Below are positions 1 to 7,713 of a DNA stretch of 64,000 nt, in pieces. Origin of the DNA: Rhodocyclaceae bacterium (GTDB lineage Bacteria; Pseudomonadota; Gammaproteobacteria; Burkholderiales; Rhodocyclaceae); contig JAGRGD010000037.1 of assembly GCA_020445665.1 (NCBI GenBank), forward strand, positions 19,335 to 83,334. The letters run 5' to 3'. How positions within the stretch are numbered: the stretch's first letter is position 1; each line of letters starts with the position of its first letter. The notes below the pieces were generated by a model, which worked only from the letters and a program-made list of their open reading frames with translations, was not told the origin of the DNA and did no database searches. Made by a program: the position numbers and the translations under genes.

Positions 1-888
1 TGGTTCTCGGAGAAAAGCCTGTTCGACACCGGCCTCGTCGAGCGGGCGGTAGGCGAACTGGAAAAGCGCGGCCACATCTACGTGCAGGACGGTGCTCGCT
101 GGTTTCGCTCGACCGACTTCGGCGACGAGAAGGACCGGGTCGTCCAGCGCGACAACGGTCTCTATACCTACTTCGCCTCCGACATCGCCTACCACCTCAA
201 CAAGTACGAGCGCGGCTTCGACCGGATCATCGACATCTGGGGCGCCGACCATCACGGCTACATCCCGCGCGTCAAGGGCGCGATCCAGGCCCTCGGCCTG
301 CCGCCGGAGAAGCTCGAGGTCGCCCTGGTGCAGTTCGCGGTGCTCTACCGCAACGGCCAGAAGGCGGCCATGTCCACCCGCTCGGGCGAGTTCGTCACGC
401 TCAGGGAGCTGCGCCGCGAAGTCGGCAACGACGCCTGTCGATTCTTCTACGTGCTGCGCAAGAGCGACCAGCACCTGGACTTCGACCTGGATCTGGCCAA
501 GAGCCAGAGCAACGAGAACCCGGTCTACTACATCCAGTACGCCCATGCGCGTATCGCCAGCGTGCTCAAGCAGTGGGGCGGCTCCGCCGAGGACCTGCGC
601 GGCGTCGACACGGCCCCGCTCGCGAGCGAGCGCGAGATGGCCCTTTGCGGCCGCCTGGGCGCGTTTGCCGAAGTGGTCGCATCGGCGGCATCCGACTACG
701 CGCCGCACCAGATCGCCTTCTATCTCAAGGACCTCGCCGGCGAGTTCCACAGCTGGTACAACGCCGAGCGGATGCTGGTCGAGGACGAAGGCCTGATGCA
801 GGCGCGCCTCGCCCTGGCCGCCGCGGTACGCCAGGTGCTGGCCAACGGCCTGTCCCTGCTCGGGGTGTCCGCGCCCGAGAGCATGTAA
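1..888 (+). CDS. argS: Arginyl-tRNA synthetase, C-terminal part (5' end outside window)
   Basis: Open from the first base, so the start lies upstream; 295 C-terminal residues are visible. The enzyme charges tRNA-Arg with arginine in the cytoplasm. The segment around residues 70-95 ([16 protein letters not shown]) and the KMSKS-equivalent loop AAMSTRSGE, followed by the block [13 protein letters not shown], are typical of bacterial class I ArgRS. The last 130 residues form the helical DALR anticodon-binding domain, including [12 protein letters not shown]. The SPOR-domain gene follows 15 bases downstream, so the two are probably cotranscribed. Identification is firm; only the N-terminal catalytic half is missing because of the window edge. 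Confidence 0.97.
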   Translation, partial: WFSEKSLFDTGLVERAVGELEKRGHIYVQDGARWFRSTDFGDEKDRVVQRDNGLYTYFASDIAYHLNKYERGFDRIIDIWGADHHGYIPRVKGAIQALGLPPEKLEVALVQFAVLYRNGQKAAMSTRSGEFVTLRELRREVGNDACRFFYVLRKSDQHLDFDLDLAKSQSNENPVYYIQYAHARIASVLKQWGGSAEDLRGVDTAPLASEREMALCGRLGAFAEVVASAASDYAPHQIAFYLKDLAGEFHSWYNAERMLVEDEGLMQARLALAAAVRQVLANGLSLLGVSAPESM

Positions 889-903
889 TCCACGGAAAAC
901 ACC

Positions 904-1473
904 ATGAGTGAAAAGCGCAAGCCTCGCGCCAAGCAAGCACCGAAGAAATCCAGCGCCGGCGGGATGCTGGTCGGCCTGTTCATCGGCCTGATGCTGGGCG
1001 CGGTCGTCGCCGTCGTGGGCGCCTGGTACTTCACCCAGAACGCCCCGTTCAAGACCGACGGACGCAGCCAGGAGCGCGAGCCCGTGCCCGGCAACGACAA
1101 GCCGATCGCCCTGCCTGGCCGCCCCGGCGGCAAGCCGGTCGAGAAGCCCCAGTTCGACTTCTACAAGATCCTGCCCGAGGGCGAGTCGGCCACCGCGCCG
1201 CCGCCCGCGAGCCGCCCGCCCGCCCCGCCCGTTGCCGTGCAGCGCTTCTTCCTCCAGGCCGGCGCCTTCGAGAACCCGTCGGAGGCCGACAACGTCAAGG
1301 CCCGCCTCGCCCTGATGGGCGTCGAAGCCAGCGTGTCGCGGGCCGAGGTGAGCGGCAAGGGCACGGTGCACCGGGTCCGGATCGGCCCCTATGACGACGA
1401 AAGGATGCTCGACGAGGCCCGCCGCGAGCTCGCCGACGCCGGCATCTCGACCGTGCCGATCCGGGTGCAGTGA
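904..1473 (+). CDS. SPOR-domain membrane protein (FtsN-like)
   Basis: A 189-residue protein with a short Lys/Arg-rich cytoplasmic head (residues 1-18), one membrane helix (about 20-43), a Pro-rich linker (about 95-112) and a C-terminal SPOR domain (about 113-189) starting at AVQRFFLQAGAFENP. SPOR domains bind denuded peptidoglycan glycan strands at the division septum, so a periplasmic role in cell division or wall remodelling is inferred. The topology matches FtsN, but it is shorter than E. coli FtsN (319 residues) and position next to argS is the main further hint. The start ATG at 904 lies 15 bases after the argS stop. Confidence 0.85.
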   Translation: MSEKRKPRAKQAPKKSSAGGMLVGLFIGLMLGAVVAVVGAWYFTQNAPFKTDGRSQEREPVPGNDKPIALPGRPGGKPVEKPQFDFYKILPEGESATAPPPASRPPAPPVAVQRFFLQAGAFENPSEADNVKARLALMGVEASVSRAEVSGKGTVHRVRIGPYDDERMLDEARRELADAGISTVPIRVQ

Positions 1474-1580
1474 TTCGAAAAGTCCGGTAAAGCCGCGTTA
1501 GCATCGGCAAGCGCGCGGAACCGTTGCCCGCCCACAGACTCCCACTCACCGACATCGTCTCAATCACGGAGGAACCCCGC

Positions 1581-2213
1581 ATGGATCGTCGTCAAGCGTT
1601 GAAACACGTGGCCGCGGCAGCTGGCCTGGCCGCCATCGGCATGCCGGCCCTGGCCCAGCGCGAACCATTCAATACGCTCGACCCGGTGCAGAGCACCGAG
1701 GATCCGTCACGGATCGAAATCATCGAGTTCTTCCATTACGGCTGCCCCCACTGCCGTGACTTCGACCCCCTGCTCGAGGCGTGGCTCGTCAGCCTGCCCA
1801 AGGATGTGTACTTCAAGCGGGTGCCGGCGATCTGGGGCAATCCGAAGCTCAAGGCGCTGGCCCGCTTCTACTACGCGGCAGAGGCCACCGGGGACCTGCA
1901 CACCCTGCACGGCGACGTCTTCGCCGCCTTCCAGACGGCCCACGTGGCCCTCGACAAGCCCGAGGGGGTCCAGGAGTGGGTGGCCAGCAAGGGCGTGGAT
2001 GCGGACAAGTTCATGGCCGCCTACAAGTCCTTCGGCATCGAGTCCAAGCTGTCGCGGGCAGACCAGCTGGCGCGCAACTTCCGCGTTCAGGGCGTGCCCA
2101 CCGTCGCGGTCAACGGGCAGTACACCACCTCCGCCTCGCTCACCGGCAGCCACGAGAACACCCTCAAGGTCGTCGACGAACTGATCGCCAAGGTCCGCCA
2201 GTCCCGCGGCTGA
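1581..2213 (+). CDS. dsbA: Periplasmic thiol:disulfide interchange protein DsbA
   Basis: A 210-residue thioredoxin-fold oxidase that introduces disulfide bonds into exported proteins. The active site CPHC lies in FFHYGCPHCRDFDP (about residues 52-65), and the cis-Pro loop is in FRVQGVPTVAVNG. The N-terminal export signal ends near PALAQ; it opens DRRQALK, an Arg pair resembling a twin-arginine motif, so the route (Tat or Sec) is open. The start at 1581 is chosen because CGGAGGA lies 8-14 bases upstream; a longer in-frame start at 1524 lacks a ribosome-binding site and would bury the signal peptide. The SDR gene follows after 16 bases. Confidence 0.93.
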   Translation: MDRRQALKHVAAAAGLAAIGMPALAQREPFNTLDPVQSTEDPSRIEIIEFFHYGCPHCRDFDPLLEAWLVSLPKDVYFKRVPAIWGNPKLKALARFYYAAEATGDLHTLHGDVFAAFQTAHVALDKPEGVQEWVASKGVDADKFMAAYKSFGIESKLSRADQLARNFRVQGVPTVAVNGQYTTSASLTGSHENTLKVVDELIAKVRQSRG

Positions 2214-2229
2214 GTCCCGGACCCGCCGC

Positions 2230-3009
2230 GTGGCGTCCCCGCACACCGCCCGGCGGGTCGTGATCACCGGTGCCTCGAGCGGTATCGGCGCGGCGCTCGC
2301 ACGAGCCTACGCCCGCCGCGGCGCGCGGCTGTTCCTGATCGGGCGCAACCACGAACGCCTCACCGCGGTCGCCGCCTCGGCCGGCGGAGACGCCCGCTGC
2401 CTGACGGCCGACGTGGGTGACGTGGCGGCCATGCAGGCCTGCGCCGAGCAGATCCTCGAGGACGGCACGCCGGACATCGTGATCGCCAACGCCGGGGTGT
2501 CAGTGGGCACCCTGGCCGGCGATCGGCATGACCTCGCCGCCCTGTCGCGCGTCATGCAGACCAACGTGATCGGCCTCGCCGCGAGTCTCCAGCCCTTTGT
2601 CGCGCCGATGCGGGCGCGGGGCCGGGGTACCCTGGTCGGCATCGCCTCGGTGGCGGGCATCCGCGGCCTGCCCGGCTCCGGTGCCTACAGCGCCTCGAAG
2701 GCCGCTGCGATCGCGCTGCTCGAATCGATGCGCGCCGAACTGCGCAGCGACGGCATCCGTGTCGTGACCATCGCGCCGGGCTACATCGACACCCCGATGA
2801 CCCGCGTCAACCGCTATCCGATGCCCTTCCTGATGGACGCGGACGAGGCCGCCGAGCGCATGTGCCGGGCCATCGACAGGCAGACCCGCTATTGCGTGAT
2901 TCCCTGGCAGATGGGCATTGTCGCCAAGCTACTGCGCCTGCTGCCCAATCCCGTCTTCGACCGCCTCTTCGAGCGCGCCGGCCGCAAGCCGCGGGGACTG
3001 CCCCTGTAG
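2230..3009 (+). CDS. Short-chain dehydrogenase/reductase (classical SDR)
   Basis: A 259-residue NAD(P)-dependent oxidoreductase of unknown substrate. The cofactor motif TGASSGIG begins near residue 13, the NAG motif appears in VIANAGVSVG, the catalytic Ser lies in IASVAG and the YxxxK pair in AYSASKAAA. The C-terminal tail with FLMDADEAAERMCRAI resembles SDRs of the YdfG/Gox type seen beside housekeeping genes in proteobacteria. GTG is taken as start, 16 bases after dsbA; the first eight residues are not conserved in the family. It ends convergently 10 bases before the hybrid kinase gene. Confidence 0.88.
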   Translation: MASPHTARRVVITGASSGIGAALARAYARRGARLFLIGRNHERLTAVAASAGGDARCLTADVGDVAAMQACAEQILEDGTPDIVIANAGVSVGTLAGDRHDLAALSRVMQTNVIGLAASLQPFVAPMRARGRGTLVGIASVAGIRGLPGSGAYSASKAAAIALLESMRAELRSDGIRVVTIAPGYIDTPMTRVNRYPMPFLMDADEAAERMCRAIDRQTRYCVIPWQMGIVAKLLRLLPNPVFDRLFERAGRKPRGLPL

Positions 3010-3019
3010 CGATCGGGCG

Positions 3020-5305
3020 TCAGGCGGGAAGGCGCTCCTGGGCACAGAGGGCGGCATAGTGCCGCTCGAGATCTTCGAAGGCCCGCCGCGCGGCGTCGAG
3101 ATCATCTCGCCGCGCCTGGGCTTCGATCTCGGCGCAGGCCGCGGCGGCTGGCTCAGCACCGACCACCGCAAGGCTCGACTTGAGGCGATGGGCCACGTCG
3201 CGTACCGGCTGGGCGTCGGCCGCATCGAGTCCGGCCCGGATCAGGGGCAGGTCGGTGTCGGCCTGCTCCCACAGCATCCCGATCAGCTCCCGCCACAGCC
3301 CTTCGTCGCCCCCCAGGTTCGCGACCGCTTCTGCCCGGTTGACCGGTTGCGGCGGGGCCTCCGATACCGGTTCGGGGGCGCCCTCACCGGCCGCTGGGCG
3401 CGCCTCCGCCTGCCCCGCCGCCGGGTCCGCGACCCGGGCCAGCATGGCCAGCAGCGCCGGCGAGCGCACCGGCTTCGACAGGTAGTCCGTCATGCCGTGG
3501 GACAGGCACTCGTCGCGGATGCCTTCCATCGCGTGGGCCGTCAGACCGACGATGGGCAGGGTCTCACCGGCGGCCCGAATCCGCTCGGTGGCCTCGAAAC
3601 CGTCCATGCCGGGCATCTGGACGTCCATCAGCACCACGTCGTGCCCACCGGCCAGCACCGCTTCGACTGCGGCGGCGCCGTTGTCCACCAGGGTCACCTC
3701 ATGCCCGGCGCGCCGCAGCGTATGAGAAAGGAAGACCTGGTTGACCTCGGTATCCTCGGCCAGCAGCACCCGCAGGCCCTGGTGACCGGCGTCGGGCACA
3801 GGCGCGGCCAGCTCCGCGGCGGCCTGTTCGTCGGCGCGCCCGAGGGGCAGTTCGAAGCAGAAGGTGCTGCCGTGCCCGGGCACGCTGTCCACCCAGATAC
3901 GCCCTCCCATCAGTTCGCATAGCCGCGCGCAGATGGTCAGCCCGAGCCCGGTACCCCCGAAGCGCCGCCCGATCTGCGCATCGCTCTGGGTGAAGGCCTC
4001 GAAGATCGAGCGCTGGCGTTCGGGGGAGATGCCGATCCCGGTGTCCACCACCGCGATACGCAGCAGGACCCGACCGTCGTCGGCTGGGGTCGCCGTGACG
4101 CGAACACTGACGCCGCCCTGTTCGGTGAATTTCAGCGCATTGCCGATCAGGTTGATCAGAATCTGGCGGATGCGGGTCGGGTCACCCACCAGCCAGCGAG
4201 GCGGATCACCGACGTTGTCGAGATCCAGCGACAGGCGCCGGTTGGCCGCCTGCCAGCGCAGCGGCTGCAGGGTTTCTTCCAGCAGGGCCGCACAGTCGAA
4301 GGGGATCGACTCGATGACGAACTTGCCGGCCTCGATCTTGGAGAAATCGAGCAGGTCGTTGATGATCACCAACAGCCCCTCGGCCGAGGCGTGGGCCATC
4401 TCGATGAAGCGCTTCTGCTGGGCATCGACCGCCGCCTCCGCGGCGATCTCGGTCATCCCGAGAATGCCGGCCATCGGGGTGCGGATCTCGTGGCTCATCA
4501 TTGCCAGGAACGACGCCTTGGCCCGCTCCGACGCCGCCGCCGCGTCACGCGCGGCGGCCAGTTCCTGCTCGTGGCGGATCCGCTCGGTGATATCGATGCA
4601 GGTCAGCACCCGCCCCCGGACCTGATCCTGCATCAGCAGCGGGCGCGCCCGCACGCGGATCGTGCGCTCGTCGCGCAGGGAGAGCTGGGCTTCAACCTCA
4701 TCCTCGTCGCGGGACAGCAACACGCGCCACGGCGACGCCTCGCCCCGGCTCAGCCGGCACATCCTGACCATGTGGCGCAGCACGCTGCGGTCGTCCCGCA
4801 TGCTGTCGCCGGCGAGGGACCAGATCTGGGCGAAACGATGGTTGAAGTTCATGATCCGCCCGTCAAGCTCGAGCACCAGCAGGCCATCGGCGGTGGACTC
4901 GAAGATCGCGCGCAGCAGCGAGGTAGAGGCTTCGAGTTCGTCGGCCGCCGCGGTGCTGGCACGGGCATCCGAAGCCCGCAGCACCAGCAGGGCTCCCCCC
5001 TCCGTTTCATGCACGGTGATCGACTTGGTGACCGGCAGCATCTCGCCGTCGCCGCGGGCCAGCAGCCCCTCGACCTCATGCAGTTCCACCAGGCGGCCTC
5101 CGGCCACGTCGTCCCAGTAGAAGGCGTCCTGAAGGGCGCACTCCAGATCGGTGATTGGTCGGCCGATCAGATCATCGATGGCGTAGCGGAGCTCACGTGT
5201 CGCGGTGTCATTGGCGTCGACGACGAGGCGCGTGGCGGCCTCGACGAGCAGGAGGATCTCCTCGCTCCCCGAGAGCAGCACGCGGGCACGGGCGAGGTCG
5301 CTCAC
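3020..5305 (-). CDS. Hybrid sensor histidine kinase: PAS-PAS-HisKA-HATPase-REC-HPt
   Basis: A 761-residue cytoplasmic sensor with a complete phosphorelay. Two PAS-like sensor regions (about 1-115 and 125-240) precede HisKA with phosphorylatable His272 in MMSHEIRTPM. The ATPase domain has the N box (QILINLIGNALKF), G1 (DTGIGI) and G2 (GGTGLGL). A receiver domain carries Asp561 in VLMDVQMPG, and an HPt domain carries His706 in VAHRLKSS. No DNA-binding output is attached, so phosphate must pass to another response regulator not seen here. No membrane segment is visible. The GTG start at 5305 overlaps the stop of the HD-GYP gene by four bases (GTGA); the frame stays open upstream but that part lies over the HD-GYP gene and has no domain similarity. 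Confidence 0.92.
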   Translation of the reverse strand: MSDLARARVLLSGSEEILLLVEAATRLVVDANDTATRELRYAIDDLIGRPITDLECALQDAFYWDDVAGGRLVELHEVEGLLARGDGEMLPVTKSITVHETEGGALLVLRASDARASTAAADELEASTSLLRAIFESTADGLLVLELDGRIMNFNHRFAQIWSLAGDSMRDDRSVLRHMVRMCRLSRGEASPWRVLLSRDEDEVEAQLSLRDERTIRVRARPLLMQDQVRGRVLTCIDITERIRHEQELAAARDAAAASERAKASFLAMMSHEIRTPMAGILGMTEIAAEAAVDAQQKRFIEMAHASAEGLLVIINDLLDFSKIEAGKFVIESIPFDCAALLEETLQPLRWQAANRRLSLDLDNVGDPPRWLVGDPTRIRQILINLIGNALKFTEQGGVSVRVTATPADDGRVLLRIAVVDTGIGISPERQRSIFEAFTQSDAQIGRRFGGTGLGLTICARLCELMGGRIWVDSVPGHGSTFCFELPLGRADEQAAAELAAPVPDAGHQGLRVLLAEDTEVNQVFLSHTLRRAGHEVTLVDNGAAAVEAVLAGGHDVVLMDVQMPGMDGFEATERIRAAGETLPIVGLTAHAMEGIRDECLSHGMTDYLSKPVRSPALLAMLARVADPAAGQAEARPAAGEGAPEPVSEAPPQPVNRAEAVANLGGDEGLWRELIGMLWEQADTDLPLIRAGLDAADAQPVRDVAHRLKSSLAVVGAEPAAAACAEIEAQARRDDLDAARRAFEDLERHYAALCAQERLPA

Positions 5306-6573
5306 GGCCGGTTCCCGTCCTGGGACTTGCTGGGGTCGAAGTAGTAGGTGACGCGCTTGCGCGGGCTGAGATAGTCGAATATCTGGCGTGGCAGCTGGTT
5401 GGGGCGGATGGCCTTGGCGACCCCGACATCGGTTTCGGTGTCGAGGTCCACGATGATGGCCTCCTCCTTCGGCACCTGCTCGTCGTACACCATCACGACC
5501 GGCCGCAGGGGGCGCGCCGAGTTGATCGACAGCACCATGCCGAAGCTGTCGTTGGACAGCCGCACCACGGTCCCCGGCGGATAGACGCCAAGCATCTGGA
5601 TCAGCTTGCCCAGCATCTGTTCGTCGTAGCGGGGCCGGTGCTTCGCGTACATCAGGGAGAGCGCCTCGTGGGGCGTGATGGCAGCCGCCTGATTGACCGG
5701 ATTGCACAGGTTGTCATAGGCATTGACGAGCCCGATGAGCCGCGCCAGCCGCGGGATCGCCTCGCCCTTCAGGCCCTTGGGGTAACCGCTGCCGTCCATC
5801 AGTTCGTGGTGGAAGCCGATGACCTGCAGGACGGGCTCGGGCAGGCCTGCCCGCTTGCCGTGCTCGATGCCGTAGACGCAGTGCTGACGCAGGAATTCGT
5901 CCTCGGCCTTGGTCAGAGTCTCCTTCTTCAGCAGGATCTTGTCCGGCACGTCGACCTTGCCGATGTCGTGGAACAGGGCGGACACCCCGACCACGTTGAG
6001 GATGTCCTGCGACAGGTCAAGCGCCTTGCCCAGCAGCAGGGCCAGCATCGCGACGTTGAGGGAGTGGTAGTACACCTCCTCGCCGGCGACCTTGTCGTTC
6101 ATCAGGTGCACCATCACGTCCCGGTCCATCATCAGGGAGTCGGTCACCTGCTTGATCAGGGCGTTGGCGCTGGCGAGCGCCTTCTTCGGATCCGAGAAGA
6201 GATCCTTCGACAGCTCCCGGCAAACCGTGGCGGCCTGCAGGAACTCCCGTTCGCAGGCGTTGATCCGGGTACGGACCTCCCGGTTGCGCTCGACCCGCGC
6301 GCGCTTCTCGAGCATCACCGTGTCGGGCTCGGGCTCCTTCTCCGGCGCGACCGGGGCCGGCGCTGCCGGCGCCTCCTCGGCGACCTTGCTGCGCGCAAGA
6401 TCGATCCGGATGCGCTGGAGCCCGAGGGCGCGCACCTCCCGCAACTGCTCGGGCGTGCGGATCAGGAAGCTGTTGAACGAGAACGGATGGTCGAGCCAGG
6501 ACAGCTCGAGGCAGATGTAATGCCCGACCCGCAAATCGTCGCAGGAGATGTAGGTCCCGTCGCTCTCCGCCAT
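5302..6573 (-). CDS. HD-GYP c-di-GMP phosphodiesterase with N-terminal DUF3391
   Basis: A 423-residue protein. Residues 1-110 resemble the DUF3391 region that precedes many HD-GYP domains; a charged linker with an Ala/Pro stretch follows. The HD-GYP catalytic core (about 150-340) has the metal-binding pair His202-Asp203 in LFHDIGKVDVPD, then His255-His256 in HHELMDGSGYP, with Gly263-Tyr264-Pro265 completing the signature. All metal ligands that can be judged are present, so hydrolysis of c-di-GMP is expected. It is the first gene of a two-gene unit with the hybrid kinase, coupled by a GTGA overlap. A sigma28-like promoter lies upstream at 6609-6635, and GAGG about 14 bases before the ATG can serve as ribosome-binding site. 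Confidence 0.93.
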   Translation of the reverse strand: MAESDGTYISCDDLRVGHYICLELSWLDHPFSFNSFLIRTPEQLREVRALGLQRIRIDLARSKVAEEAPAAPAPVAPEKEPEPDTVMLEKRARVERNREVRTRINACEREFLQAATVCRELSKDLFSDPKKALASANALIKQVTDSLMMDRDVMVHLMNDKVAGEEVYYHSLNVAMLALLLGKALDLSQDILNVVGVSALFHDIGKVDVPDKILLKKETLTKAEDEFLRQHCVYGIEHGKRAGLPEPVLQVIGFHHELMDGSGYPKGLKGEAIPRLARLIGLVNAYDNLCNPVNQAAAITPHEALSLMYAKHRPRYDEQMLGKLIQMLGVYPPGTVVRLSNDSFGMVLSINSARPLRPVVMVYDEQVPKEEAIIVDLDTETDVGVAKAIRPNQLPRQIFDYLSPRKRVTYYFDPSKSQDGNRP

Positions 6574-6608
6574 TCAGGCGCCTGCCTCGTCATGAAGTCC
6601 AATACGGG

Positions 6609-6635
6609 GTATCGGCGCAGGGCGCGACAGCTTGA
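6609..6635 (-). promoter_or_regulatory. Sigma28 (FliA)-type promoter before the HD-GYP gene
   Basis: On the minus strand TCAAGCTG (6635-6628) is followed after exactly 11 bases by GCCGATAC (6616-6609). The enterobacterial FliA consensus is TAAAGTTT-N11-GCCGATAA, and TCAAG is a common -35 core. Transcription would start near 6602, about 28 bases before the HD-GYP ATG. A second site of the same form and spacing lies at 15709-15735. The match is visual; no start site is known. Confidence 0.6.
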
Positions 6636-6654
6636 GAGGCGCACCCGGCGCGAG

Positions 6655-7203
6655 TCACGTGGATTTCAGCTCCAGTGGCAGGCCGGCGACCACCAGCGTG
6701 ACCCGCTCGGCCAGCGCCGCGACCCGCTGGTTGAGGCGCCCGGCCTCGTCCCGGAAGAGCCGGCCCAGCGGCGTCTCGGGTACCACGCCGAACCCCAGCT
6801 CGTTGCTGACCAGCAGGATGCGACCTGGCAGGCCGGGCAAGGTGCGCAACAGGGCCTCTCGCTCCGCCACCAGTTCGGGCAGGTGTTCGGCGTCGTGGGG
6901 GTGGCGGGCCGGGTCGAGCCCGACCATCCGGTTCGACAACCACATGGTCAGGCAGTCGACCACGAGCACCCGTCCCACCGCAGCCTCGGCGGCCAGCACG
7001 CCGGCAAGCCCCCCGGGGGCCTCGATGGTCCGCCAGTGGCCAGGCCGATCCCGGCGGTGACGCTCGATGCGCAGCGCCATCTCGGGATCGAGCGCCTCGG
7101 CCGTCGCGATCACGACCACCTCCCGGCCGTCGTCCCGCGCGCGCGCCTCGGCGAGGCGGCTCTTGCCCGACCGGGCCCCGCCGATGACCAGCTCACATGC
7201 CAT
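6655..7203 (-). CDS. cobU: Adenosylcobinamide kinase / adenosylcobinamide-phosphate guanylyltransferase
   Basis: A 182-residue bifunctional enzyme (CobU/CobP) that phosphorylates adenosylcobinamide and then attaches GMP, forming the lower-ligand acceptor for cobalamin synthesis. The P-loop GGARSGKS lies at residues 7-14, the conserved Glu/Leu region is RTIEAPGGL, and VDCLTMWLSN and LVSNELGFGVVPE are family signatures. The start at 7203 places the P-loop at the usual distance from the N-terminus; an upstream in-frame start at 7272 would add 23 uncharacteristic residues. It diverges from the riboswitch-btuB unit and is therefore not downstream of that riboswitch. The rest of the lower pathway (cobT, cobS, cobC) is found at 31.1-33.4 kb. 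Confidence 0.94.
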   Translation of the reverse strand: MACELVIGGARSGKSRLAEARARDDGREVVVIATAEALDPEMALRIERHRRDRPGHWRTIEAPGGLAGVLAAEAAVGRVLVVDCLTMWLSNRMVGLDPARHPHDAEHLPELVAEREALLRTLPGLPGRILLVSNELGFGVVPETPLGRLFRDEAGRLNQRVAALAERVTLVVAGLPLELKST

Positions 7204-7274
7204 GCCGCCCCCGCGACGCCACGCGACGGCGCGGCTCGCCGACAGTCTGCGCAATTCGCAGGCATGCCGCAATG

Positions 7275-7303
7275 CAAAAAAAGGGCAGACGATCTGGTAT
7301 CAT
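7275..7303 (+). promoter_or_regulatory. Probable promoter (extended -10) for the riboswitch-btuB transcript
   Basis: TGGTATCAT at 7295-7303 is an extended -10 element (TG-N-TATCAT). The -35 position around 7275-7280 is an A run rather than TTGACA, which is acceptable for an extended -10 promoter. A start near 7310 would put the riboswitch about 30 bases into the transcript. Inferred by eye only. Confidence 0.45.
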
Positions 7304-7340
7304 CCGCGGCGCACCCGTGATCGTTGCGGGTGTTGAGCAG

Positions 7341-7545
7341 CCGAGGTGCCCCGACGCCATCCAGGCCAGGGGTTGAACGGGAAGCAGGTGCGCGAAGCCC
7401 GCCTTCGCAAGGCCTGCGCTGCCCCCGCAACGGTAAGTGGAATGCGGGTCCATCTTCCGCCACTGGACGTTTCGTCCGGGAAGGCGATGGACCCCGGCGT
7501 GGCCCGCCCGCCATCCACGAGCCCGGATACCGGCCCGACTGCCAA
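7341..7545 (+). promoter_or_regulatory. Cobalamin riboswitch
   Basis: The conserved landmarks of the B12 riboswitch appear in order: GGGAA followed by GGTGCGAAGCC-type sequence near 7379-7400 (GAAGCAGGTGCGCGAAGCC), the GCTGCCCCCGCAACGGTAAG core at 7419-7438, GCCACTGG near 7459-7466 and CCGGGAAGGCGATGG near 7477-7491, then the B12-box region GAGCCCGGATACCGGCC at 7519-7535. It precedes btuB-btuC-btuD and should repress them when adenosylcobalamin is plentiful. Outer helix limits are approximate. Bases 7204-7713 contain no gene apart from this element and the hairpin at 7668-7695. Confidence 0.93.
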
Positions 7546-7667
7546 CGTCGTGCCCCTGCCTGACGACAGGGTGCGCCACGAGCTGTCGGGCCGCGGGGAG
7601 GCGGCCACGGGCGCGGCATCCCTTTCGCTCCTGTGTCACTCCCGCGTTCCCGATCCATGTCGAAAAC

Positions 7668-7695
7668 GGCCGGCCTCGCGGGTGCGCGACCGGCC
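7668..7695 (+). promoter_or_regulatory. Hairpin abutting the btuB ribosome-binding site
   Basis: GGCCGG (7668-7673) pairs with CCGGCC (7690-7695), and TCGC (7676-7679) with GCGA (7686-7689), leaving a two-base bulge and a six-base loop. The hairpin ends one base before AGAGGGAG, the likely ribosome-binding site of btuB. It could be the translational expression platform of the cobalamin riboswitch, but no run of T follows, so it is not an obvious terminator. Confidence 0.4.
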
Positions 7696-7713
7696 AGAGG
7701 GAGCGAATCAAGC

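Noticed and set aside
5155-7320. A 721-codon plus-strand open frame over the kinase, HD-GYP and cobU genes
   Set aside because: It is antisense to three well-identified genes and encodes His/Arg/Gly-rich low-complexity sequence.
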